DNA of 32,922 bases from DASUAO01 sp035763745 (GCA_035763745.1 DASUAO010000037.1:1-32922); one strand, 5' to 3'. Positions 8,088 through 18,715 are shown, counted from the first letter of the stretch. The notes: generated by a model from the letters alone, not told the origin. A program made the numbers and translations.

Positions 8088-9182
8088 ATGTTGCGACTCC
8101 AGGTCCCCCTTCCGGATCGCTACACGCTCGCGGCGGAGTCCGAGCTCGAGACGTGGATCGAAGCAGCGAAGACGACGCTCGGCGACCGCCTGCTCATCCT
8201 CGGACACCACTACCAGCGACCCGAGGTCATCAAGTGGGCGGACCTCCGCGGCGACTCGTTCAAGCTCGCGCAGTGGGCGGCCGAACACGACGAGGCCGAC
8301 ACGATCGTCTTCTGCGGCGTCCACTTCATGGCCGAGGCGGCCGACGTGCTCACGGCACCGCATCAGCGAGTCATCCTCCCCGACGTCAACGCCGGCTGCT
8401 CGATGGCCGACATGGCCGACATCGACCAGGTCGAGCAAGCATGGGACGAGATCGCAGCGATCACCGACATCGACCGGGTCGTGCCGATCACCTACATGAA
8501 CTCCTCCGCGGCGCTCAAGGCGTTCGTCGGGGAACACGGCGGCGCGGTCTGCACCTCGTCGAACGCGCGGGCGATCATCGAATGGGGGTTCGAGCGGGGC
8601 GACAAGATCCTCTTCTTCCCCGACCAGCACCTCGGCCGCAACACCGCGTACCAGATGGGCTACGACGAGTCCCACATGCAGGTCTGGAACCCGCATCGCG
8701 ACCTCGGTGGCCTCGACGAGGCCGCGGTGAAGGACGCCGTCTTCCTTCTCTGGAAGGGCCACTGCACCGTGCACCAGCGGTTCCTGCCCGAACACGTCCA
8801 CGCGTTCCGCGCCGAGCACCCCGACGGTGAGGTCATCGTCCACCCCGAATGCCGACACGAGGTCGCCGAGCTCGCCGACAAGGTCGGCTCGACCGAGCGC
8901 ATCATGGAATGGGTCGATGCTGCGCCCACGGGCGCCGTGATCGCGATCGGCACGGAGATCCACATGGTCCAGCGCCTCGCGAGCGAGCACCCGGACAAGG
9001 CCATCTCGTCGCTCGATCCGCTCGTGTGCCCCTGCGCCACCATGTTCCGCATCGACGCCCCGCACCTCGCGTGGTGCCTCGAGCGCCTCGTGGCAGGCGA
9101 GGTCGTGAACCAGATCACCGTCCCGGACGACGTGGCCGAGTGGGCTCGGGTCGCGCTCCAGCGCATGCTCGACATCACCTGA
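8088..9182 (+). CDS. nadA: Quinolinate synthase
   Basis: This 364-residue cytosolic iron-sulfur enzyme condenses iminoaspartate with dihydroxyacetone phosphate to quinolinate, the second step of de novo NAD synthesis. The [4Fe-4S] ligands are visible as Cys104 (NAGCSMADM), Cys226 (KGHCTVHQ) and Cys314 (LVCPCATM). Substrate-site motifs are LGHHYQRPEV (His40, His41), PITYMNSSA, FFPDQHLGRNTA and VHPECRHEV. The ATG is preceded by GGGGAG at five bases. nadB and nadC are not adjacent, unlike in many bacteria, so the gene stands alone with its own long structured leader. It is transcribed away from uvrC. Confidence 0.97.
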   Translation: MLRLQVPLPDRYTLAAESELETWIEAAKTTLGDRLLILGHHYQRPEVIKWADLRGDSFKLAQWAAEHDEADTIVFCGVHFMAEAADVLTAPHQRVILPDVNAGCSMADMADIDQVEQAWDEIAAITDIDRVVPITYMNSSAALKAFVGEHGGAVCTSSNARAIIEWGFERGDKILFFPDQHLGRNTAYQMGYDESHMQVWNPHRDLGGLDEAAVKDAVFLLWKGHCTVHQRFLPEHVHAFRAEHPDGEVIVHPECRHEVAELADKVGSTERIMEWVDAAPTGAVIAIGTEIHMVQRLASEHPDKAISSLDPLVCPCATMFRIDAPHLAWCLERLVAGEVVNQITVPDDVAEWARVALQRMLDIT

Positions 9183-9194
9183 GCCCCTCCGACG

Positions 9195-9917
9195 TCAGGC
9201 GAGGAGGCGGGACCTCAGGACGAGCAGCCGGGGGATGCTCGCCGCCTCGGCGTACTCGGGAGCCTGCTGGAGGAACCCGGTGGGTGGACGGGGCTCGTCG
9301 ACGTGGTCGACGAGCAGCCCGACCACGGCCATCGCGTTGACGTAGCGGTGCAACGGCCGGTGCATGAACGGCAGCCGCACTCCGGGCGCCACCTCCTCCA
9401 TCGCGACGTCGTCCGGCAGGTACGGACCGACCCGCCAGTACTGCTCCTCGAGGATGTGGTCGTCGACCCAGCCGCTCCCGGGCGCCTGCAGCAGCGGGTG
9501 GTTCAGGAACAGGACGAAGCGACCGCCCGGTTGCAGGACACGAGCGACCTCCTCGATCGCCGGCTCGAAGGGGTCGAGGTGCTCGAGCGTCAGGCAGACG
9601 ACGACGGCGTCGAACGTGGACGACGCGAACGGTACGAGCTCGGCGCGGGACCGCACGTAGTGGGCTCCGCCCCCGCGTGCAGCGGCCGTCTCGATCTGTC
9701 CGGCGGTGAGGTCGGCACCGACGACCCATGGCGAGCCCGGGAGTGTCGCGGCGCGACGCGCGAGCTGTCCCTCACCACATCCGAGGTCGAGGATGCGCCG
9801 CGCCCCGGAGAGGTGCGTATCCGCGAGAGGCAGGATCTGCTCCTCGTACTCGGGGTCGGCGCCGTCGGTGAAGTGCGTCTGCCACCATCCCGCGTGGGTG
9901 TCCCATTCCGTGGCCAC
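9195..9917 (-). CDS. Class I SAM-dependent methyltransferase
   Basis: This 240-residue protein has a methyltransferase type 11 core. Motif I is RILDLGCGEG (41-50), followed by an acidic ribose-binding residue in VVGADLTAGQIETA, FDAVVVCLTLEHLDP (motif II region) and ARVLQPGGRFVLFLNHPLL (motif III). The C-terminal half (HRPLHRYVNAM, VDEPRPP) resembles ubiquinone/biotin-type methyltransferases, but the substrate cannot be told. It starts with GTG ten bases after the uvrA stop, with no obvious ribosome site, so it is probably translated by coupling to uvrA. It converges with nadA, 12 bases apart. Confidence 0.9.
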   Translation of the reverse strand: MATEWDTHAGWWQTHFTDGADPEYEEQILPLADTHLSGARRILDLGCGEGQLARRAATLPGSPWVVGADLTAGQIETAAARGGGAHYVRSRAELVPFASSTFDAVVVCLTLEHLDPFEPAIEEVARVLQPGGRFVLFLNHPLLQAPGSGWVDDHILEEQYWRVGPYLPDDVAMEEVAPGVRLPFMHRPLHRYVNAMAVVGLLVDHVDEPRPPTGFLQQAPEYAEAASIPRLLVLRSRLLA

Positions 9918-9927
9918 GGACGGCGAC

Positions 9928-12885
<2,958 letters not shown>

Positions 12886-12891
12886 GGGGCC

Positions 12892-12897
12892 AGCGTA
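12892..12897 (-). promoter_or_regulatory. Leaderless -10 element of uvrA (TACGCT)
   Basis: TACGCT is followed by six bases and the GTG taken as the uvrA start. The identical hexamer and spacing occurs at coaE. The -35 zone falls under or beside the LexA box at 12916-12929, so LexA binding would block it. Confidence 0.55.
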
Positions 12898-12915
12898 CCG
12901 GCCCCCGCCGTCGAA

Positions 12916-12929
12916 CGAACGCATGTTCG
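12916..12929. promoter_or_regulatory. LexA (SOS) box upstream of uvrA
   Basis: CGAAC-GCAT-GTTCG is a perfect match to the Gram-positive/actinobacterial LexA operator CGAAC-N4-GTTCG. It lies 31 bases upstream of the uvrA GTG, over the expected -35 region and just after the uvrB stop. uvrA should therefore be repressed by LexA and induced by DNA damage. This is sequence match plus established knowledge; binding has not been shown. Confidence 0.8.
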
Positions 12930-12931
12930 AC

Positions 12932-14950
12932 TCAGCCGACCGCGCGCAGCTCCCGCTTCAGCTCGGTGACCTCGTCGCGCAGGCGGGCCGCCTCCTCGAA
13001 GCGCAGCTCCCTGGCCGCTTCGTGCATCTCCTCCTGGAGCGACTGGATGAGTCTGCCGAGCTCCTCCGGCGGGACGCCGGCAAGATCGAACACCGCCGAA
13101 CGTGCCGCGCCGCGTCCGCGGCCCCGAGCCGCCGGCACGCCGTCGGTCTCGCGCGCCCGCACCATCGCCAGGATGTCGACGATGTTCTTGCGGATCGTCT
13201 GCGGGTCGATGCCGTGCTCGGCGTTGTACTCCAGCTGGGCCTTGCGCCGACGGTTCGTCTCCGAGAGGGCGTGGCGCATCGAGTCGGTGACGTTGTCCGC
13301 ATACATGATCACCTGACCCTCGACGTTGCGCGCCGCGCGACCCATCGTCTGGATCAGCGACGTGGACGACCGCAGGAACCCCTCCTTGTCGGCGTCGAGG
13401 ATCGCCACCAGCGACACCTCGGGCAGGTCCAAGCCCTCCCGCAGCAGGTTGATGCCGACCAGGACGTCGAACTCGCCGAGTCGGAGCGACCGGAGGATCT
13501 CGACCCGCTCCAACGTGTCGATCTCGCTGTGCAGGTACCGCACCTTGACCCCGAGCTCGAGGAGGTACTCGGTGAGGTCCTCCGACATCTTCTTCGTGAG
13601 GGTGGTGACGAGGACGCGCTCCTCGCGTTCCTCGCGGGCGCGGATCTCGGCGACGAGGTCGTCGATCTGACCCTTCGTCGGCCGCACGGTCACCTCGGGG
13701 TCGACGAGGCCGGTCGGACGCACGATCTGCTCGACGACCCGGGTCGAGACCTCGAGCTCGTACGGGCTCGGCGTGGCCGACATGAAGACGATCTGGCGAA
13801 CCTTCGACTCGAACTCATCGAACGTCAACGGCCGGTTGTCCATCGCGGACGGGAGCCGGAACCCGTGTCCGACGAGCGTCTCCTTGCGCGATCGGTCGCC
13901 CTCGTACTGGCCGTGCAGCTGGGGAACGGTCACGTGCGACTCGTCGAGGACGATCAGCGAGTCCTCGGGGAAGTAGTCGAGGAGGGTGTAGGGCATCTCC
14001 CCGGGGCGGCGCCCGTCGAGGTGGCGCGAGTAGTTCTCGATCCCGGAGCAGATCCCGACCTCGCGCAGCATCTCGAGGTCGTAGGTGGTCCGCATGCGGA
14101 GGCGTTGGGCCTCGAGCAGCTTCTCGCCACGCTCGAGCTCGGCGAGCCGCTCTCCCAGCTCGGCCTCGATGCCGGTGATCGCACGCTGCATCCGCTCCTC
14201 GGAGGTGACGTAGTGCGAGGCCGGGAACAGCACGAGCCGGTCGAGCTCCTCCACGACCTCGCCCGTGAGCGGGTCCACCGAGGTGATGCGCTCGACCTCG
14301 TCGCCGAACAGCGACAACCGGATGGCGCGCTCCTCGTACGACGGGTAGATCTCGATCGTGTCACCGCGGACCCGGAACTTGTTCCGGGCGAAGTCGAAGT
14401 CGTTGCGGTCGTACTGGAGCTCGACGAGTCGGGCGAGGATCGAGCGCTGCTCACGCTCCTCGCCGCGATCGAGGATCAGGCACTGACGCTCGTACTCGTC
14501 GGGCGCGCCCAGCCCGTAGATCGCCGAGACCGACGCGACGACGATGACGTCGCGTCGACTCATGATCGCGCTGGTCGCCGAGTGCCGGAGCCGGTCGATC
14601 TCGTCGTTGATCGACGAGTCCTTCTCGATGTAGGTGTCGGTCGCGGGCAGGTACGCCTCGGGTTGGTAGTAGTCGTAGTACGAGACGAAGTACTCGACCC
14701 GGTTCTTCGGGAAGAACTCACGGAACTCACTCGCGAGCTGGGCCGCGAGGCTCTTGTTCGGTGCGAGCACGAGCGTCGGGCGCTGGGTGCGCGCGATGAC
14801 GCCGGCGATCGTGAACGACTTCCCCGAGCCGGTGATGCCGAGCAGCGTCTGGGCCTTCTCCCCCGCGACGATCCCCTCGGAGAGCTGCTCGATCGCCTCG
14901 GGCTGATCGCCGGCAGGCGCGAACTCTGAGACCAGTTCGAACGGGGGCAC
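12932..14950 (-). CDS. uvrB: UvrABC excinuclease subunit B
   Basis: This 672-residue helicase-like subunit verifies damage and recruits UvrC. The sequence shows Walker A GITGSGKS (38-45), the strand-separating beta-hairpin region VSYYDYYQPEAYLPATDTYIEKD (about 88-112), the DEAD-like box VLDESH, MSATPSPYEL, the motif V/VI stretch INLLREGLDLPEVSLVAILDADKEGFLRS...QTMGRAARN, and a C-terminal UVR domain (about 630-670) that binds UvrC. Length is standard. The start is GTG, with homology from the second residue and a leaderless promoter immediately before it. uvrA begins downstream and coaE lies upstream on the same strand. Confidence 0.98.
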   Translation of the reverse strand: MPPFELVSEFAPAGDQPEAIEQLSEGIVAGEKAQTLLGITGSGKSFTIAGVIARTQRPTLVLAPNKSLAAQLASEFREFFPKNRVEYFVSYYDYYQPEAYLPATDTYIEKDSSINDEIDRLRHSATSAIMSRRDVIVVASVSAIYGLGAPDEYERQCLILDRGEEREQRSILARLVELQYDRNDFDFARNKFRVRGDTIEIYPSYEERAIRLSLFGDEVERITSVDPLTGEVVEELDRLVLFPASHYVTSEERMQRAITGIEAELGERLAELERGEKLLEAQRLRMRTTYDLEMLREVGICSGIENYSRHLDGRRPGEMPYTLLDYFPEDSLIVLDESHVTVPQLHGQYEGDRSRKETLVGHGFRLPSAMDNRPLTFDEFESKVRQIVFMSATPSPYELEVSTRVVEQIVRPTGLVDPEVTVRPTKGQIDDLVAEIRAREEREERVLVTTLTKKMSEDLTEYLLELGVKVRYLHSEIDTLERVEILRSLRLGEFDVLVGINLLREGLDLPEVSLVAILDADKEGFLRSSTSLIQTMGRAARNVEGQVIMYADNVTDSMRHALSETNRRRKAQLEYNAEHGIDPQTIRKNIVDILAMVRARETDGVPAARGRGRGAARSAVFDLAGVPPEELGRLIQSLQEEMHEAARELRFEEAARLRDEVTELKRELRAVG

Positions 14951-14956
14951 GACCCC

Positions 14957-14979
14957 ATTGTGACCGCGCGGCGTGACAC
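14957..14979 (-). promoter_or_regulatory. uvrB promoter with PafBC-type (RecA-NDp) layout
   Basis: Reading the minus strand: GTGTCACGC, then eight bases, then CACAAT, then six bases and the uvrB GTG. The mycobacterial PafBC element is TTGTCRGTG-N8-TAnnnT. The core TGTCR and the exact N8 spacing are present; the last three bases of the first block are not. It is a plausible DNA-damage promoter independent of LexA, and probably leaderless. Confidence 0.45.
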
Positions 14980-14992
14980 CCGGTGACGGCGT

Positions 14993-15634
14993 CTAGGCGG
15001 ACGCCCCGTCGGCTTCCTTCCGCGGCGCCTCGGCCGCGTCCCGGGCCGCTTCGAGGTCGGGCCACAGCGCCGCGACCTGTCGCTCCAGGGCCGCGAGGTC
15101 GCCGGAGTTGTCGATCACGTGGGTGGCCAGCACCCGGCGGTCCTCGTCGGAGGCCTGGGCCGCCATTCGGCGCTCGGCATCCTCCCGGGCCACCCCACGT
15201 CCCTCGAGCCGCGCCAGGCGCACCTCCCCGGGGGCCTCCACGACGATGACGATCGGGTAGCCCCGACCCCGGGCCTGCTCCGACTCGGCGAGCAGCGGCA
15301 CGTCGCACACCACGATCGCATCGGGCGGAGCCGCTTGCATCCGGCGCAGGAACTCCTCGTTGATCGCCGGGTGCGTGATCGCCTCGAGGTCCTTGCGGGA
15401 CGCCTCGTCCACGAACGCGAGCGATGCCAACGCCGGACGGTCGAGGGTGCCGTCTGACGCCAGCACACTGTCCCCGAACCGCTCCACCAGCGCCGCGAGC
15501 GCGGGGGTGCCGGGTTCGACGACCTCGCGCGCCACGGCGTCGGCGTCGACCACGACCGCGCCGCGCTCCTGGAGCAGGCGCGCGACCGTCGACTTCCCCG
15601 ATCCGATCCCGCCGGTGAGCCCCACGAGCAGCAC
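14993..15634 (-). CDS. coaE: Dephospho-CoA kinase
   Basis: This 213-residue P-loop kinase performs the last step of coenzyme A synthesis, phosphorylating the 3'-OH of dephospho-CoA. It carries GLTGGIGSGKST at the N-terminus, VVVDADAVAREVVEPG, AITHPAI, the CDVPLLAES motif and ERRMAAQASDEDRR, with HVIDNSG near the end. Length fits. The chosen GTG gives the usual V-G-L-T-G-G start and lies six bases after TACGCT. A GTG ten codons upstream (first base 15664), preceded by GAGGACC, is an alternative. In mycobacteria coaE follows rpsA directly; here a pilus operon separates them. Confidence 0.95.
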   Translation of the reverse strand: MLLVGLTGGIGSGKSTVARLLQERGAVVVDADAVAREVVEPGTPALAALVERFGDSVLASDGTLDRPALASLAFVDEASRKDLEAITHPAINEEFLRRMQAAPPDAIVVCDVPLLAESEQARGRGYPIVIVVEAPGEVRLARLEGRGVAREDAERRMAAQASDEDRRVLATHVIDNSGDLAALERQVAALWPDLEAARDAAEAPRKEADGASA

Positions 15635-15640
15635 GAGCCG

Positions 15641-15646
15641 AGCGTA
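15641..15646 (-). promoter_or_regulatory. Leaderless -10 element of coaE (TACGCT)
   Basis: TACGCT plus six bases plus GTG, identical in layout to uvrA. This supports the 15634 start. The region is the divergent gap between coaE and the first pilin gene. Confidence 0.5.
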
Positions 15647-15765
15647 GGCGAGCCGACCCGTCACGGGACCAGGTCCTCGACCGTGGTCTCGGCGCTCAAG
15701 GTCGCATGGGGGCGTGCCGATACGTGGTCGGGGTGGGATCTGGGTGCACATCCGAAAGGTGCGAC

Positions 15766-15960
15766 ATGAACCTCTTCGTGCTCCGGACCTGGCTGCAGGC
15801 CAAGTTCACCAACGATGAGCGTGGGGCGAACCTCGTGGAGTACATCCTCCTCGTGGCGCTCATCGCGCTCGCGGTCATCGCTGCTGTCGTGTTCCTGCGA
15901 GGCCAGGTCAGCGACAAGTTCAACGAGACCGGCTCGAAGCTCAGCAGCAACGGCAACTGA
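15766..15960 (+). CDS. flp: Flp/Fap-type pilin 1
   Basis: This 64-residue pilin precursor has a 20-residue leader ending in Gly20, then ANLVEYILLV with Glu at mature position +5, the hallmark of class III/Flp prepilins cut by a TadV/CpaA-type peptidase. A single hydrophobic helix (residues 23-44) is followed by a short polar tail. A ribosome site AAAGGTG stands five bases before the ATG. It would be the main subunit of the Tad pilus encoded by the facing cpaB-tadC genes. No prepilin peptidase gene lies in the window. Confidence 0.92.
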   Translation: MNLFVLRTWLQAKFTNDERGANLVEYILLVALIALAVIAAVVFLRGQVSDKFNETGSKLSSNGN

Positions 15961-15973
15961 TCCACCGTGAAAC

Positions 15974-16018
15974 CGCTGTGCGGGCGGACCTGGCGCTCCG
16001 CCGGGTCCGCCCACAGCG
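15974..16018 (+). terminator. Long hairpin between the two pilin genes
   Basis: CGCTGT (15974-15979) and GGGCGGACC (15982-15990) pair with ACAGCG (16013-16018) and GGTCCGCCC (16004-16012), leaving a two-base bulge (GC). The apical part adds GGCG/CGCC (15992-15995 / 15999-16002). That gives about 19 base pairs in 45 bases, starting 13 bases after the pilin 1 stop. No T-run follows. It could partly terminate transcription or protect the 3' end of the pilin 1 mRNA, so that pilin 1 is made in excess over pilin 2. Confidence 0.6.
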
Positions 16019-16023
16019 AGCGT

Positions 16024-16194
16024 GTGCCCCGCCGATCCCGTGCGCGGGAGTTCGGTGCCAGCCTCGTCGAGTACGTGCTGCTCGTCGCCTTCATCGCCGC
16101 GGTCGTCATCTCGGCCGTCGTGTTCTTCGGCGGAGAGGTCGACAGCCGCTTCGACGAGGTGGGCAGCACGATCAGCGCGACCCCCGATCCCTAG
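16024..16194 (+). CDS. Flp/Fap-type pilin 2
   Basis: A 56-residue second prepilin with a short basic leader (VPRRSRAREFG) before ASLVEYVLLV, again Glu at +5, one hydrophobic helix and a short acidic tail. An in-frame GTG at 15967 would give 75 residues, but that extension consists of the strong hairpin and carries no homology, so GTG 16024 is preferred. Neither start has a good ribosome site. The mature helix resembles pilin 1, though the sequences differ (GGEVDSRFDEVGS against RGQVSDKFNETGS). It may be a minor pilin or a diverged duplicate. The stop codon is the first base triplet of a tandem repeat. Confidence 0.8.
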   Translation: MPRRSRAREFGASLVEYVLLVAFIAAVVISAVVFFGGEVDSRFDEVGSTISATPDP

Positions 16195-16233
16195 ATCCCG
16201 GGACGTAGATCCCGGGACGTAGATCCCGGGACG
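16192..16233 (+). repeat. Three 14-bp tandem repeats after pilin 2
   Basis: TAGATCCCGGGACG occurs three times in direct succession without mismatch. The first copy supplies the pilin 2 stop codon. Each unit contains the palindrome TCCCGGGA. The array lies between two converging genes. Confidence 0.9.
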
Positions 16234-16260
16234 ACGTCGCCGCTCAGGATGCGACGTCGT
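16231..16260. terminator. 10-bp inverted repeat at convergent gene ends
   Basis: ACGACGTCGC (16231-16240) and GCGACGTCGT (16251-16260) are perfect inverted repeats around a 10-base loop that contains the stop codon of the facing membrane-protein gene. It could end transcription from both sides; there is no T-run on either strand. Confidence 0.45.
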
Positions 16261-17785
16261 CGCGCACGAACACCACGTGGAGTCGGTCATGGTGGATCTC
16301 GCGCCACCCCGGCTCCCGTCGCAGCAGCTGGGTGAGCACCCGGTCGCGTCCCCAGACGACGACCTCCACGTCCCGTCGTTCGAGGACCCGGTCCCATCCG
16401 GGCTGACCGCCGTTGACGACCGTGAAGTCGTCGAGGACCGGCTGGGGGTACATGTCGAACCGGTCGTCGAGGAAGACCGGCTGGCGCAGCCCGTAGCGGA
16501 GCAGCACGTAGCCGCCATCGGCATCGTCGGTGAGCAGACGTCGCCCGAGCAGGCCGTCGGCTGCGACCGCGTCCATCGCCCGCACCGGGTACCCGGAGAA
16601 GGCGAAGTCGGGTTCGGAAGATGCCCGCACGACGAGCGTGACGCTCAGCACACCCAGCACGACGAGGATCATCGACACGAACGGCCGGCTCGGCGCCTGG
16701 TCACGACGCGCCCGATGACGCGCGATTCTCCCGACAGGGAAGGAGGCCGGGACGGCCACGGCGCGCGCGAGCACGGGGAGCGCGACCAGCGGGGCGATCG
16801 CGATGTTGCGCAGGGCCCAGAACCCCAGCGCGAGGAACGGCAGCGTGACGATCAGGTCGCGGATCGAGGCCCGCCGCCGCGTGGTGGCCAGCACCGCTGC
16901 GAACACGAGCACCCAGGCGAGGAACACGATCCCGGACGCCCGGTGGAAGTCCGGCGACGACCACTCCACCACGTCGCGCAGCGCCTCGGATCGGGTCACG
17001 AGCTCGACCGGGAATGCGACGAGGTCCGGGCCGTAGGGGGTCAGGAAGCACACCGCGAACGCGGCGCCCGTCGCGACGACGAGGGTGCGCTCGCGACCGC
17101 GCCATGGCGCCGCGCCCTGCGCCCACCTCCCCAGCACGTGGAGCCCGAGGTACGCGAAGCCGAGCGCGAACGATCCGTGGATGTTCGCCCAGAGCCAGAA
17201 CACGATGACGAGGACGGCCACCTCGTGGCGGCCCACCCAGCTCGAGGGGATCTCGACCAGCCAGATCACCACGAGGAGGAAGAGCACGCCGAAGATCAGC
17301 GGCCGTTCGGACCAGAGCACGAAGACGGGCCCGAGCGTGCTGACGGTGAGCAGCGCGGCGCGCACACGGTCGCCGACGAGGTGCAGCGCCAGCCGGAACG
17401 CGACCACGAACACCGCGACTGCCACCGTGGCGACGAGCACGCGGATGGCGAACGGACCCGCGACCCGCTCGAGCGCGGCGTAGAGCGTCTCCGCGAGCCA
17501 CGACTGCGCGACCCAGTCGGTCCCCGCGGCGACGTACGAGAAGGGATCGACGTGCGGGATCCCGCGCTCGAGGATCCACCGACCGGTCCGCAGGTGAAGG
17601 AAGAACGAGTTGTCCGAGAGCCGCTCGATCCCGACGCCGAGGCCGACGACCGCGAACACCATCGTGTAGAGGGTGTCGAGCCCGGGGAGCCTCCACCGAC
17701 GGTGCGAGGACGTCAGGGGTGGCAATCGAGCCGGGGCCGGGCCGGTTGCTCCCGCGGACTTGCGCACCTCGAGCGTGGACGTCAT
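16244..17785 (-). CDS. Polytopic membrane protein, GT-C-like
   Basis: This 513-residue protein has about ten hydrophobic helices between residues 37 and 400 and a soluble C-terminal domain. The first loop carries LHLRTGRWILERGIPHVDPFSY...DWVAQSWLAETLYAALE, and the tail carries DADGGYVLLRY...PVFLDDRFDMYPQPVLDDF. This combination is seen in a family of membrane proteins that resemble GT-C glycosyltransferases and are mostly annotated as hypothetical. The catalytic role is not established. It is the last gene of the cpaB-to-tadC string, 13 bases after tadC, which suggests a role in pilus assembly or pilin modification; that is inference. Its ATG has a poor ribosome site. Confidence 0.8.
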   Translation of the reverse strand: MTSTLEVRKSAGATGPAPARLPPLTSSHRRWRLPGLDTLYTMVFAVVGLGVGIERLSDNSFFLHLRTGRWILERGIPHVDPFSYVAAGTDWVAQSWLAETLYAALERVAGPFAIRVLVATVAVAVFVVAFRLALHLVGDRVRAALLTVSTLGPVFVLWSERPLIFGVLFLLVVIWLVEIPSSWVGRHEVAVLVIVFWLWANIHGSFALGFAYLGLHVLGRWAQGAAPWRGRERTLVVATGAAFAVCFLTPYGPDLVAFPVELVTRSEALRDVVEWSSPDFHRASGIVFLAWVLVFAAVLATTRRRASIRDLIVTLPFLALGFWALRNIAIAPLVALPVLARAVAVPASFPVGRIARHRARRDQAPSRPFVSMILVVLGVLSVTLVVRASSEPDFAFSGYPVRAMDAVAADGLLGRRLLTDDADGGYVLLRYGLRQPVFLDDRFDMYPQPVLDDFTVVNGGQPGWDRVLERRDVEVVVWGRDRVLTQLLRREPGWREIHHDRLHVVFVRDDVAS

Positions 17786-17798
17786 GTCGACGATGCCC

Positions 17799-18713
17799 TC
17801 AGAGGTTCTTCATGAGGGAGATCATGGCCGGACCGAGGATCACCACGAAGATCGACGGGAAGATGCAGAAGACCAGTGGGAACAGCATCTTCACCGGTGC
17901 CTTCTGCGCCTGCTGCTGCGCGCGGAGTCGCCGGCGGATGCGCATCTCGTCGGCCTGCGCGCGCAGGAGCCGCGCGATCGACACGCCGAACGTGTCGGCC
18001 TGGAGCATCGCCATGATGAACGTCCGGAGCTCGGGCACGTCGCAACGCGTATCCATCGCGCGCAGCGCCTCGGCGCGGCTTGCTCCATAGCGCGTCTCGC
18101 GGAGCATCCGTCGGAACTCGTCGGACAGCGCGCCGGGCACCGCGGTCGTCGTCCGTTCGAGTGCCTGTTCGAAGCCCAGTCCGGCTTCCACCGAGATCGT
18201 GAGGAGATCGAGGACATCCGGGAGCTGCACCGCGATCTCGTGCTGACGGCGCTCGATCGCGCGCGACAGCGCGACGTCCGGCGCGGCGAAGGACGCGAAC
18301 CATGCGAAGCCGACGATGAAGAGTGCAAGCACTCCCCCCAGCCCCAGGCCCACGACCACCGCGGCGATCCAGATGAGTCCGGACACGAGTCCGAGCAGCT
18401 TGAAGACGAGGATCTGGTCGACCGTGAGGCTCGTCGGGCTCCCGGCGAGCGCGAGCTTGTGCGCGACCTGCTCCCGGTACCCGTCGGGCGTGAGACGTCG
18501 CGTGATCCCCGCGAGACCCGAGAGGACGGGCGCGAGCACGCGCTCGCTGATCGGTGCCAGCAGCTCCTGGTCGCGGACGTCCTGGATCTGGTAGCCGTCG
18601 AGCCGACGAAGCCACGCGCGCGCCTCCGCCCGTTCGGTGACGACCGAGAGCAACAGCAGCCCCAGGGCCAGCACTGCGGCCCCAGCGATGGACGCGACGA
18701 CGAGGGGCGTCAC
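17799..18713 (-). CDS. tadC: TadC-like pilus inner-membrane platform protein
   Basis: This 304-residue type II secretion F (GspF) domain protein has an N-terminal membrane helix, a cytosolic region, a pair of helices around 110-155, the F-domain core QLPDVLDLLTISVEAGLGFEQALERT and GVSIARLLRAQADEMR, and a C-terminal helix (MLFPLVFCIFPSIFVVILGP). TadC pairs with TadB to form the membrane platform on which TadA acts. The GTG start lies two bases after the tadB stop. The upstream in-frame extension overlaps tadB and is not supported. Confidence 0.93.
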   Translation of the reverse strand: MTPLVVASIAGAAVLALGLLLLSVVTERAEARAWLRRLDGYQIQDVRDQELLAPISERVLAPVLSGLAGITRRLTPDGYREQVAHKLALAGSPTSLTVDQILVFKLLGLVSGLIWIAAVVVGLGLGGVLALFIVGFAWFASFAAPDVALSRAIERRQHEIAVQLPDVLDLLTISVEAGLGFEQALERTTTAVPGALSDEFRRMLRETRYGASRAEALRAMDTRCDVPELRTFIMAMLQADTFGVSIARLLRAQADEMRIRRRLRAQQQAQKAPVKMLFPLVFCIFPSIFVVILGPAMISLMKNL

Positions 18714-18715
18714 GA

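Noticed and set aside
5988..9065. UvrC extended by ~400 residues upstream on the minus strand
   Set aside because: The extension is antisense to nadA and its leader and has no homology; UvrC similarity begins at ATG 7862.
12922..12924. ATG at 12924 as the uvrA start
   Set aside because: It lies inside the LexA operator and upstream of the -10 element, has no ribosome site, and the added 13 residues are not conserved-looking.
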